From Nocardia sputorum (GTDB lineage: Bacteria > Actinomycetota > Actinomycetes > Mycobacteriales > Mycobacteriaceae), in assembly GCF_027924405.1 (NCBI RefSeq), contig NZ_AP026978.1, positions 5,208,001-5,272,000 of the forward strand: a stretch of 64,000 nucleotides of DNA, read 5' to 3'. The notes under the pieces are model-generated. The model saw nothing but the letters and a program-made list of their open reading frames with translations. It ran no database searches and was not told the origin of the DNA. Below, one piece after another: positions 17,183 to 24,641 of this stretch (positions within the stretch are counted from its first letter, which is position 1; the number at the start of each line of letters is the position of its first letter). The position numbers and the translations under genes are program-made.

Positions 17183-18022
17183 ATGGCCGTGCGGCGAGCT
17201 CTTTTCGGCACTCCGCCGGTCTCGCGCGCCGGCGCCCCGGCGTCCCGGCTCGACCGTCCGGCCGTGCTCGACCGGCGCGCGGCGCGGCCGCCCGCGCTGA
17301 TCGCGGTGGCGCACGGCAGTCGTGACCCGCGCTCGGCGGCGACCGTCGCGGAAGTCGTCGGCGCCGTGGCGGCGGCGCGTCCGGACCTCGACGTCCGGAC
17401 GGCGTTCCTCGATCTCACCGCCCCGTCGGTGGAGCAGGTCGTGGACGCCGTGGCCGCCGACGGGCACACCCATGCCGTGGTGACGCCGCTGCTGCTCGGC
17501 AGCGCCTTCCACGCCAAGGTGGACCTGCCGGGCCTGCTCGCCGCGGCCCGTGCCCGCCATCCCGGGTTGGGCCTGACCCAAGCCGACGTCCTCGGCGTGG
17601 ACGCCGGACTGATCGGTGCGCTGCGCGACCGGGTGCTCGCCGCCCTCGACGGGCACGCCTCGGCGGATCGGCGCCTGGGCGTCGCCGTCGCGGCGGTCGG
17701 CTCGTCCTCGGCGGCGGCCAACGCGCGCACCGCCGAAGTGGCCGCGCGCCTCGCGGCCCGCACCGGTTGGCGCACCGAGATCTGCTTCGCGACCACCCAA
17801 CCGTCGGTGACCGAAGCGATCGCACGACTGCGCGCCCGTGGCGCGCACCAACTGCTGGTCGCCCCCTGGTTCCTCGCACCCGGATTGCTGACCGATCGCC
17901 TCGCCCACGCGGCGCCGCGAGCGATCCACGCCGACGTGCTCGGCGCGCATCCCGCTTTCACCCGGGTCGTCCTGGATCGCTACCACGCGGCGATCGCGCA
18001 GACGCGCGCGCTCTCGGCCTGA
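17183..18022 (+). CDS. Sirohydrochlorin chelatase, CbiX/SirB type
   Basis: Inserts iron (or cobalt) into sirohydrochlorin; in this operon the likely role is siroheme supply for NirA. Two CbiX repeats make up the 279-residue protein. The metal-binding histidines are seen in AVAHGSRDPR (H44) and GSAFHAKVDLP (H110); a second repeat GSSSAAANAR is degenerate. ATG at 17183 lies one base past the cysN stop. It corresponds to the chelatase beside nirA and cysH in M. tuberculosis (che1). The last gene of the operon by spacing. Confidence 0.9.
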   Translation: MAVRRALFGTPPVSRAGAPASRLDRPAVLDRRAARPPALIAVAHGSRDPRSAATVAEVVGAVAAARPDLDVRTAFLDLTAPSVEQVVDAVAADGHTHAVVTPLLLGSAFHAKVDLPGLLAAARARHPGLGLTQADVLGVDAGLIGALRDRVLAALDGHASADRRLGVAVAAVGSSSAAANARTAEVAARLAARTGWRTEICFATTQPSVTEAIARLRARGAHQLLVAPWFLAPGLLTDRLAHAAPRAIHADVLGAHPAFTRVVLDRYHAAIAQTRALSA

Positions 18023-18095
18023 GCGTTCGGCCTCGACCGCTCTCCGGGAACCTCGGAGTCGTCCGCGAGCACACTCCTCGTGCTAGGAACATGGC

Positions 18096-18782
18096 ATGGC
18101 CGAGTCGTTCCGCACCACCTCCTGCGTCAGCCACGGACATCCGGAGTTCACCGTCGTGTTCACCGAGCCGCAGTTGCCCGGCATGGAGAACTGGCTGCTG
18201 TCGTATCTGGAGTCCACCGTCGCGGCGGGGACGCGGTACCACCCCGGCGAGACGATCCGGATCGGCTGGAATCTGGTCCGGGTGCGTGGCCGCGACGACG
18301 GCACCCTGGGCCTGGCCGAACGCACCGATACGCGGACCTGGGCCGAGCAGGTCGACCGCACCCTGCGTGACGTCTGGTATCAACGCGAAGTGGCGGCCGG
18401 AGTCGGTTTGACCGATCGGCTGGACTTTCCCGGCGAGGATCAGCAGGCGATCGTCTCGTCGTGCGGACTCGAATCGCCGGTGCTGGTCCTGACCCGCGCC
18501 GCGACCGACGACCCGGAGTTCTCCGGCTGGTCGGTCGAGTGCTTCGAAGACCACGCGCACCGCTCGTCGTACTACACCACGCTGCTCGAGCTGGCCACCG
18601 CCATGCCTTTCGCGGTGCAGTTCCTCGCGCTTCCGGCCACGACGACGGTGCTGATCGAAAGCCCCGAGATCACCCCCACCGGCGCCATCCGGCCGCACAT
18701 CGTGGATGCCGACGGCGTGGAGATGTGCCCGATTCCCGGCTCCTACCTGGACTATCTGGTCAACGGCGCACCGGCCGACTAG
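18096..18782 (+). CDS. Uncharacterised 228-residue protein
   Basis: I do not recognise the family with confidence. The protein is soluble, acidic and has no signal or membrane segment. A central region reads as alternating strands and helices (IRIGWNLVRVRGRDD), and the end is IPGSYLDYLVNGAPAD. The look is that of a bacterial immunity or SUKH-like small fold, but no motif proves it. ATG at 18096 has AGGAA upstream. Its stop codon overlaps that of the convergent TetR gene in the shared palindrome CTAG at 18779-18782. Confidence 0.75.
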   Translation: MAESFRTTSCVSHGHPEFTVVFTEPQLPGMENWLLSYLESTVAAGTRYHPGETIRIGWNLVRVRGRDDGTLGLAERTDTRTWAEQVDRTLRDVWYQREVAAGVGLTDRLDFPGEDQQAIVSSCGLESPVLVLTRAATDDPEFSGWSVECFEDHAHRSSYYTTLLELATAMPFAVQFLALPATTTVLIESPEITPTGAIRPHIVDADGVEMCPIPGSYLDYLVNGAPAD

Positions 18783-19411
18783 TCGTCGGGTCCGAGCAGA
18801 TCCGTCACGACGGCGTGGGCGGTGCGCACGCCCCACTCGTCGCCCATCTGCCGCGCGGTGTGCGCCGCGGCGATCACCGCGTCCAGTTCGAACGCGACGG
18901 CATCGGCGGCACGGCCGTCGAGATGACCCTGCTGCTGGGCGCGGCGAATCTCCTTCACCAAGAACGTGAGCCAGTCCCGCCGGTCTTCGGCGATGGCGTC
19001 ACGTACCGGTCCCGGTCTGCTGTCGAATTCCGCGAGGGTCGCGACGCGGAAGCACCCGCCGGGAAACGCCGGCTCGGCCACCTGACCGAGCCAGCGCTCG
19101 ACCAGGGCGCGCAGGCGCGGTAGTCCGGCGGGCTCACTCAGGCTCGGCGTGATGACCTCGTCGATGAAGACCTGCCGCGCGGTCTGCACCGCGGCGAGCT
19201 GCAAGCTCTCCTTGCTGCCGAAAAGGGTGGCGATACCGCTTTTGCTCAGCCCCAGATCGGCGGCCAAGCGGCCGATGCTCAGGCCGGTGAGGCCCTCGAC
19301 GGAGGCCACCTCGGCGGCGCGGCGGGCGATCGACGCCCGCGCCCGGGCGCCTTTGGCCACCCGCTGGTCGGTCTCGCGCGGCCGGCCACTCGCGGTGACG
19401 GACTCGGTCAT
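18779..19411 (-). CDS. TetR-family transcriptional repressor
   Basis: TetR regulator of 210 residues. The N-terminal helix-turn-helix is VEGLTGLSIGRLAADLGLSKSGIATLFGSKESL. The C-terminal ligand domain resembles the TetR_C_33 (RutR/CgmR-like) type (CFRVATLAEFDSRPGPVRDAI). ATG at 19411 fits the family; upstream frame starts do not. It is divergent from the DHA2 exporter at 19515 with two palindromes between, so it very likely represses exporter and hydrolase and itself. Confidence 0.9.
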   Translation of the reverse strand: MTESVTASGRPRETDQRVAKGARARASIARRAAEVASVEGLTGLSIGRLAADLGLSKSGIATLFGSKESLQLAAVQTARQVFIDEVITPSLSEPAGLPRLRALVERWLGQVAEPAFPGGCFRVATLAEFDSRPGPVRDAIAEDRRDWLTFLVKEIRRAQQQGHLDGRAADAVAFELDAVIAAAHTARQMGDEWGVRTAHAVVTDLLGPDD

Positions 19412-19440
19412 GCACTCATTCTTCCACTTCGCTGTTGCAC

Positions 19441-19452
19441 ATACGAACGTAT
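19441..19452. promoter_or_regulatory. TetR operator candidate 1
   Basis: Perfect palindrome ATACG-AA-CGTAT in the TetR/MFS divergent gap, 30 bp from the TetR start. Half-sites share the CGTAT/ACGAAC pattern with the second site 17 bp away. Confidence 0.5.
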
Positions 19453-19468
19453 GGTCGTACTTTAAGTG

Positions 19469-19486
19469 AACGAACGATCGTGCGTT
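19469..19486. promoter_or_regulatory. TetR operator candidate 2
   Basis: 18-bp near-perfect palindrome AACGAACGATCGTGCGTT with one mismatched pair. It lies 28 bp before the MFS start and is well placed to block its promoter. Confidence 0.55.
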
Positions 19487-19514
19487 TTGTTTCCCTCTTC
19501 CTAAGGACTTCCCC

Positions 19515-20936
19515 ATGACCGAGGCGTCCGTGCGGCTGGACAGCCCGCCGACCGCGACCGCGGCTACCCGCACCTTGCTGATCGCTTGCGGCGCGGCCTT
19601 CATCGCTTTCCTCGACCTCTCCGTCGTCAATATCGCCTTCCCCTCGATCGCCCGGGACTACCCCGACACGGCCACCACCACGCTGACCTGGATCGTCAGC
19701 GGATACGCGGTCGCTTTCGCCGCCCTGCTCACACCGGCCGGACGTTTCGCCGACGCGCTCGGGCGCCGCAGGCTGTTCCTCGGCGCGCTGGCCGGTTTCG
19801 CCCTCACCTCGTTGCTGTGCGGACTCGCTCCGACAGCGGGCTGGCTCATCGCGGGGCGGGTGCTGCAAGGCGCGACAGCGGCGCTGATGGTGCCCTCGGC
19901 CCTCGGCCTGGTGCTCGCCGCCACCCCGCGGGAGAAGATCGGCGCGGCCATCGGAGCCTGGTCGGCCGCGGGCGGGTTCGCCGCGGTGGTCGGTCCCGCA
20001 CTCGGTGGCGCGCTCGTCGAAGGATTCGACTGGCGGGCGGTCTTCGTGATCAACGTGCCGGTGGCACTCCTGCTCATCGCGGCGGCCCTGCGCATTCCGG
20101 CCGTGGACGGCCGTCCTTCCGGCGGAGCGCTGCCGGATCCGCTGGGCACACTCGCGGTGGCGCTGGGTCTCGGCGGGCTGGTCGCGGGCGTCACCGAGGG
20201 GCAGCGCTGGGGCTGGACCTCGGCGGGGACGCTGTCCGCGCTGATCGGCGGCGGACTGCTGGTCGTCGCCGCGCTGGTCCGCTCCGCGCGTCATCGCGAG
20301 CCCGCGATCGCCGTTGACCTCTGGCGCAGCAGGTCCTACGCGCTGGCCAACGCGACCTCGTTCGTCTTCGGCGCGGCCATGTTCGCCTGGTTGCTGTCGG
20401 GACCACTGTTCCTCGACGCGATCTGGGGCTACTCGGTGCTCGGCTCGGCGGGCGCGATGACCATCGGGGCGGTCGCGTCGATGATGACGGCGACCGTCGC
20501 GGGCCGGGTCGCCTCGCCCACGGCCCGGCGATGGCTGGGTGTGCTCGGTGCGGCGATGTTCGTCGCGTGCACCGTGTGGATGAGCACGGACGCCTTCGGA
20601 CCCACCCCGGCCCTGTGGTCGGCGTGGATTCCGGCCGGCGTGCTCGGCGGTGGCGGCATCGGCTTCGTCGTCACGGTGCTGGGCACCGCGGCCGCGAGTT
20701 CCCTTCCACCGCAGCAGTTCGCCGCCGGAACCGGCATGAACCTGACCGCGCGGCAGGTGGGCGGCGCGCTCGGCGTCGCCGTGCTGGCCGCCGTGTTCGC
20801 GGCGCGGCCCGACGATCCGCTCGGCGCGTTCCACACCGTCTTCGCGGTGTGCGCGGGCATCGCCGCCGTGGCCGCCTGCTTGGCGGCGCTACCGACCCGC
20901 ACTCCCGCATTCTCCGCCGACAAACAGGAAAGATAA
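19515..20936 (+). CDS. DHA2-family MFS drug exporter
   Basis: Proton-driven multidrug exporter of the DHA2 (EmrB/QacA, 14-helix) class, 473 residues. Seen: FLDLSVVNIAFPSIARDY in helix 1, the loop GRFADALGRRRLF, motif C with PSALGLVLAATPREKIGAAIG and ALGGALVEGFDWR. It begins with ATG at 19515 after AAGGACTT. The last base of its stop TAA is the first base of the SGNH gene ATG (TAATG), so the two are coupled. Probably repressed by the divergent TetR; substrate unknown. Confidence 0.9.
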   Translation: MTEASVRLDSPPTATAATRTLLIACGAAFIAFLDLSVVNIAFPSIARDYPDTATTTLTWIVSGYAVAFAALLTPAGRFADALGRRRLFLGALAGFALTSLLCGLAPTAGWLIAGRVLQGATAALMVPSALGLVLAATPREKIGAAIGAWSAAGGFAAVVGPALGGALVEGFDWRAVFVINVPVALLLIAAALRIPAVDGRPSGGALPDPLGTLAVALGLGGLVAGVTEGQRWGWTSAGTLSALIGGGLLVVAALVRSARHREPAIAVDLWRSRSYALANATSFVFGAAMFAWLLSGPLFLDAIWGYSVLGSAGAMTIGAVASMMTATVAGRVASPTARRWLGVLGAAMFVACTVWMSTDAFGPTPALWSAWIPAGVLGGGGIGFVVTVLGTAAASSLPPQQFAAGTGMNLTARQVGGALGVAVLAAVFAARPDDPLGAFHTVFAVCAGIAAVAACLAALPTRTPAFSADKQER

Positions 20937-21619
20937 TGAGCGACAACAGTATTCGTACCGAAGCGAACGACCCGCTGCTGCTGCCGCCCGCGGAACAGCG
21001 ACGCCTGCTCGCCGACGCCCCATGGCAGCGCTACGCGGTGCTCGGCGACTCCATCGCGCAGGGCGTCGGCGACCCGAGCCCGGGATACGAACCGGTGGGC
21101 TGGGCCGATCGCGTCGCGAGCGTCCTCACCGCGGTCCGCCCGGGTCTGGCCTATCTGAACACCGGCCGGATCGGCGCCACCTCCGCCCAGGTCCTCGCCG
21201 AGCAGCTGCCCGCCGTGCTCGAATTCCAGCCCGATCTCGTGCATCTCAGCTGCGGCGGCAACGACCTCTTCCTGCCCGGCGGCGACCTCGCCGAGCTGCG
21301 GACGAACCTGGACACCCTGTTCGCGACGTTGACCCGCACCGGCGCGCAGGTCGTCACGTTCACCCTGGCCGATGTCTGGGAAGTCGAGCGCATGGCGCCT
21401 ATGCGCCCGATGCGCGAGCGGATGGCCGCGCTCAACGATATGGTCCGCGAACTGGCCGCCCGCTACGACGCACTCCTGCTCGAACTCTGGGACCACCCGC
21501 TGCGCCTGCGGCCGGACCTGATGAGCGCCGACCTCATCCACTTCAGCATGAGCGGCCACGCCGTGCTGGCCTCGGACATGGTGCGCACGTTGGCCGGTCA
21601 CGTCCTCGCGCCGCGCTGA
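20936..21619 (+). CDS. SGNH/GDSL-family hydrolase
   Basis: Esterase/lipase-like enzyme of 227 residues, no signal peptide. Catalytic blocks: GDSI with Ser39, GGND at 107-110, and the C-terminal D-x-x-H of SADLIHFSMSGH. ATG at 20936 overlaps the exporter stop. A cytosolic hydrolase coupled to an exporter could modify a drug or metabolite, but the substrate is unknown. A longer overlapping frame from 20531 runs through the exporter and is rejected. Confidence 0.88.
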   Translation: MSDNSIRTEANDPLLLPPAEQRRLLADAPWQRYAVLGDSIAQGVGDPSPGYEPVGWADRVASVLTAVRPGLAYLNTGRIGATSAQVLAEQLPAVLEFQPDLVHLSCGGNDLFLPGGDLAELRTNLDTLFATLTRTGAQVVTFTLADVWEVERMAPMRPMRERMAALNDMVRELAARYDALLLELWDHPLRLRPDLMSADLIHFSMSGHAVLASDMVRTLAGHVLAPR

Positions 21620-22146
21620 CGGCGACGAAGGGGGGAGGCAGCTGCGGCAGCGGATGCCTCCCCCACGTTTCGAGGCGGGCGTCCACCGAGCTGCCACGCT
21701 CCGACGGTCAGCGTGACAGCGGCACACGGGGAGCGCCCGAGGATTCGCGCGGCCCCATGGGTTCGTTGCGCAACCTCGTGAGAACCGGCCGAGGGGCACG
21801 CCTGGCTCGAAGCATCGACGCTCCGCAAGCGAATGGAAGCAGTGTCGTGCGACCGCATCGGTCCATCGCACGGCCCAGATCAGACCGACCGAAGGGCGCA
21901 CCCGGCTCGGAGCATCGACGCTCCGCAAGCGGATGGGAAGCAGTGTCGACGTCTCGGAAGATTTTTCGCGACCGCATCGGTCCATCGCACGGCCCAGTTG
22001 AGACCGCCGAGGGGGGCGCACCTGGCTCGGACGCTCCGCAAGACGGACCTCGTGACCGTGCCTCCGCAGGATCGGCACTTCGCGACCGCCGACGCCCGTC
22101 GGCACTGCCCGCGGGACCGCCCTGCATGCCCTGCACCGGTCGCCCG
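21620..22146. other. Gene-free stretch with direct repeats
   Basis: 527 bp between convergent genes, without a credible gene. The main content is the repeat cluster listed at 21789-22046. Confidence 0.6.
21789..22046. repeat. Three-copy intergenic direct repeat, about 100-117 bp unit
   Basis: Copies start at 21789, 21889 and about 22006. Each contains a block GGCTCG-GAGCATCGACGCTCCGC (first 20 bases close to identical) followed by CGACCGCATCGGTCCATCGCACGGCCCAG near the end of the unit. The second copy carries about 17 additional bases (near 21947-21968). The third is truncated to about 40 bp. The block itself contains the inverted pair GGAGC/GCTCC. The unit shows no protein-coding signs. Confidence 0.75.
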
Positions 22147-23115
22147 TCACGGTGCCGCGCCGGGTCGATCGTCCGTTCCGTAGCGGTCGAGCAGTTCGGC
22201 GCCCAGGCGGGCCAGCTCGGCGCGGACCTCGGCAGGACCGAGGACCTCGATCGAAGCGCCCCAACCGGCCAGCTGCTGGGCGAGCATCCAGGCGGTGGGC
22301 GCGGTGACGCGGACGCGGACGCGGCCGTCGTCGGCAGGACCGTCCACGACGCAGTTCCTGCCCTGCTGGTCGCGCAGAATCGGCAGCAGGCGTTCGGAGA
22401 TCAACAGGGTGGCGGCGGTGGTCGCGCGCCGCCGTTCCATCTCCTCGACCACCTGCCCCCAAGCGGCGGCGAGATCGAAATCGTCCGGGCGGTGCGCGGG
22501 TTCGCCGGTGACCAGCGCCTCGGCGATCCGATCGACGCGAAACGTCCGCTGCCCCTGCTCGGTCCCGGCGACCAAATACCAGACGGCGTCCTTGTCCACC
22601 AGTCCCCACGGGTCGACCAGACGCTCGGACCGCTCGCCGGTGCGGTTCGCATAGCGCAGCCGCACCTTGTTGCGCTGCACGACGGCGCGTTGCAGCAGGG
22701 ACACCACCTCCGGCAGCGGGCGATCGGTCGCACCCCAGCGCGCCGGGTCGATCACCACGGCATCTGCCGCCGCTTCCGCATCCCCTCGGAAGGTCTGCGG
22801 CAGCGCCCGGACCAGCTTGCGCAGCGCCGACCGGGCCTCCGGCGCCGCGCCCGCGGACGGACCGGCCAGGAGGAACAACGCGCGCGCCTCCCCTGCCGTC
22901 AGCCCGCTCAGATCCGTGCGCGCACCTCCCACCAGCGACCAGCCACCGCCGCGCCCGGGCTGCGGATACACCGGCACCCCGGCCGCCGAGAGCGCCTCGA
23001 GGTCGCGGCGCGCGGTGGCGACCGAGGTCTCCAGCTCCGTGGCGACCTGCGCGGCCGTCACCCGTCCCCGGCTCTGCATCATCAGCAGGATCGCCACCAA
23101 TCGGTCCGCTCGCAT
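22147..23115 (-). CDS. WYL-domain (YafY-like) transcriptional regulator
   Basis: A 322-residue regulator with an N-terminal HTH_11 winged helix (ADRLVAILLMMQSRGRVTAAQVATELETSVATARRDLEALSAAGVPV) and a WYL effector domain ending in a WCX-like C-terminus (TAPTAWMLAQQLAGWGASIEVLGP). The core is divergent: the usual WYL triad appears as VWYLVAG. ATG at 23115 is chosen; the open frame to 23235 is not family-like. It is divergent from the VOC protein gene, its likely target. Confidence 0.88.
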   Translation of the reverse strand: MRADRLVAILLMMQSRGRVTAAQVATELETSVATARRDLEALSAAGVPVYPQPGRGGGWSLVGGARTDLSGLTAGEARALFLLAGPSAGAAPEARSALRKLVRALPQTFRGDAEAAADAVVIDPARWGATDRPLPEVVSLLQRAVVQRNKVRLRYANRTGERSERLVDPWGLVDKDAVWYLVAGTEQGQRTFRVDRIAEALVTGEPAHRPDDFDLAAAWGQVVEEMERRRATTAATLLISERLLPILRDQQGRNCVVDGPADDGRVRVRVTAPTAWMLAQQLAGWGASIEVLGPAEVRAELARLGAELLDRYGTDDRPGAAP

Positions 23116-23133
23116 GCCCTGATTCTGCCGTTG

Positions 23134-23158
23134 AAAGTGCTCATTCGGTGCGCACTTT
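23134..23158. promoter_or_regulatory. Inverted repeat between WYL regulator and VOC gene
   Basis: Perfect arms AAAGTGC and GCACTTT separated by 11 bases in the 94-bp divergent gap. Suitable as operator for the WYL regulator; binding is inferred. Confidence 0.45.
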
Positions 23159-23209
23159 GCCTCGGATGATGGAGACAACAACGAAAACAACGACTCGAAG
23201 GAGAACCCC

Positions 23210-23620
23210 ATGTTGCGCGGAATGGCGACGAGCACCTTCTACGCCGACGACCTCGAGGCCGCCAAGGACTGGTACACCCGGTTCTTCGGCATCGAGCCCT
23301 ACTACCACGTCCCGGGCGGCTACTACGAGTTCCGCATCGGCGACTACCAGCACGAATTCGGCATCGTGAACCGCGCCTACGCTCCGGCCGGAGCCCGCAA
23401 CGCCCCCGGCGGCGCGATCGTCAACTGGCACGTCGACGACCTGCAAGCCGCCTTCGACCGGCTGCTGGAACTCGGCGCGACCGTGTACGACCCCATCACC
23501 CCGCGCGGCGACGGCGAGGGCTTCGTCACCGCCGCCGTGGTCGATCCGTTCGGCAACGTCCTCGGCCTCATGTACAACCAGCACTACCTGGACATCGTCG
23601 CGAAAACCGGGACCGCCTAG
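23210..23620 (+). CDS. VOC-family (glyoxalase-like) protein
   Basis: A 136-residue vicinal-oxygen-chelate protein with two beta-alpha-beta-beta-beta modules (STFYADDLEAAKDWYTRFFGIE; then VNWHVDDLQAAFDRLLELGA and DPFGNVLGLMYN). Potential metal ligands (His, Glu) occur at the usual strand positions, but no enzyme is certain. ATG at 23210 has AAGGAGA at ideal distance. Divergent from, and probably controlled by, the WYL regulator. Confidence 0.87.
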   Translation: MLRGMATSTFYADDLEAAKDWYTRFFGIEPYYHVPGGYYEFRIGDYQHEFGIVNRAYAPAGARNAPGGAIVNWHVDDLQAAFDRLLELGATVYDPITPRGDGEGFVTAAVVDPFGNVLGLMYNQHYLDIVAKTGTA

Positions 23621-23636
23621 GCCGAGGAGAAGGCGA

Positions 23637-23669
23637 CGTGCTGCCGGATCCGGCTGGCCGGACAGCACG
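23637..23669. terminator. Imperfect hairpin between convergent VOC and HAD genes
   Basis: CGTGCTG-CCGG pairs with CCGG-A-CAGCACG with one bulge. Placed 17 bp after the VOC stop. No T-tract. Confidence 0.35.
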
Positions 23670-23749
23670 CCGCACACTCCGACTATTACCCGACCGCTGG
23701 GCTTACCGGCATCCTTCCCCGGCGGTCGGATCGCGGCTGCGTCGCCTGG

Positions 23750-24544
23750 TCAGGGGCGGAACCAGCGCTCCAGGACGGTGGCGACGCCGTCGTCTAGAAC
23801 GTGGCCGGTCACTTCGTCGGCGAGGTCGCGGATGTCGCCGGGCGCGTTGGCCATCGCGACCGAATGCGCTGCCCAGCGCAGCATCTCGCGATCGTTGTAT
23901 CCGTCGCCGATGGCCAGTGTCGCCTCGTCCGGCACACCGAGGGCGAGGCGGAGTTGTTCCAGCGCCCAACCCTTCGACACGCCCTGCCGGGAAACGGTGA
24001 GCCACGGCCCGAACTCGCCGTGCACCCAGCTCGCACCGGGCACTCGCAAGGAGCGCAGGGCGAGCAGCATCTCCTCCAGCGAACCGTCCGGCAACCAGCC
24101 GTTCAGGCGCGGAGTCGGCTCGCTGCTCAACGCGTGATGGTCGACGAGCAGGTACTCGCCCAAGGAGAATTCGCCGGGGCCGGCCCCGGTGGCCCAGGTA
24201 CCGATGCCGACCTTCTCCACGGCGAAGATCATCGCCGGGAACAGCGCGCGCAACGCGGTGATCGCAGGTGCGGGGTCGAACGATTGGATCGCGACCGGTT
24301 CCCCTCTGGCCACGTCGATGTGCACGGCGCCGTTCGAGCACAACGCGTGGCCCTCGCGCAGACCGAGTTCGGTGAGCACCGGGCGTGTGGTCAGCAGCGT
24401 GCGTCCCGTGGTCACCACGACGTGCGCCCCCGCCGCCACGGCCGCGCGCACAGCCTCGACCACCCGCGTACTGATCGGTGTTCCCGTGTCCAGCAGCGTC
24501 CCGTCCACGTCCAGCGCGATCAGCTGGGGACCCCCGGATGCCAT
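23750..24544 (-). CDS. HAD-family hydrolase, Cof type
   Basis: Haloacid-dehalogenase-fold phosphatase of the Cof/YidA subgroup, 264 residues. Motif I is LDVDGTLLD (nucleophile D12, D14), motif II VTTGR, motif III SKGWALEQL and motif IV IGDGYNDREML; the cap is C2-type. Substrates are usually sugar phosphates or flavin-type cofactors, unknown here. ATG at 24544 is preferred; ATG at 24568 is another possible start. Confidence 0.88.
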   Translation of the reverse strand: MASGGPQLIALDVDGTLLDTGTPISTRVVEAVRAAVAAGAHVVVTTGRTLLTTRPVLTELGLREGHALCSNGAVHIDVARGEPVAIQSFDPAPAITALRALFPAMIFAVEKVGIGTWATGAGPGEFSLGEYLLVDHHALSSEPTPRLNGWLPDGSLEEMLLALRSLRVPGASWVHGEFGPWLTVSRQGVSKGWALEQLRLALGVPDEATLAIGDGYNDREMLRWAAHSVAMANAPGDIRDLADEVTGHVLDDGVATVLERWFRP

Positions 24545-24641
24545 CAATCCATTGTGCCTCGGCGTCATCGCGTCGAACAGCGAATCCGGCGCAACGAGAC
24601 CCGCACGCGCGCCGAATGATTCACCGTCCGAACGGTCGCCG

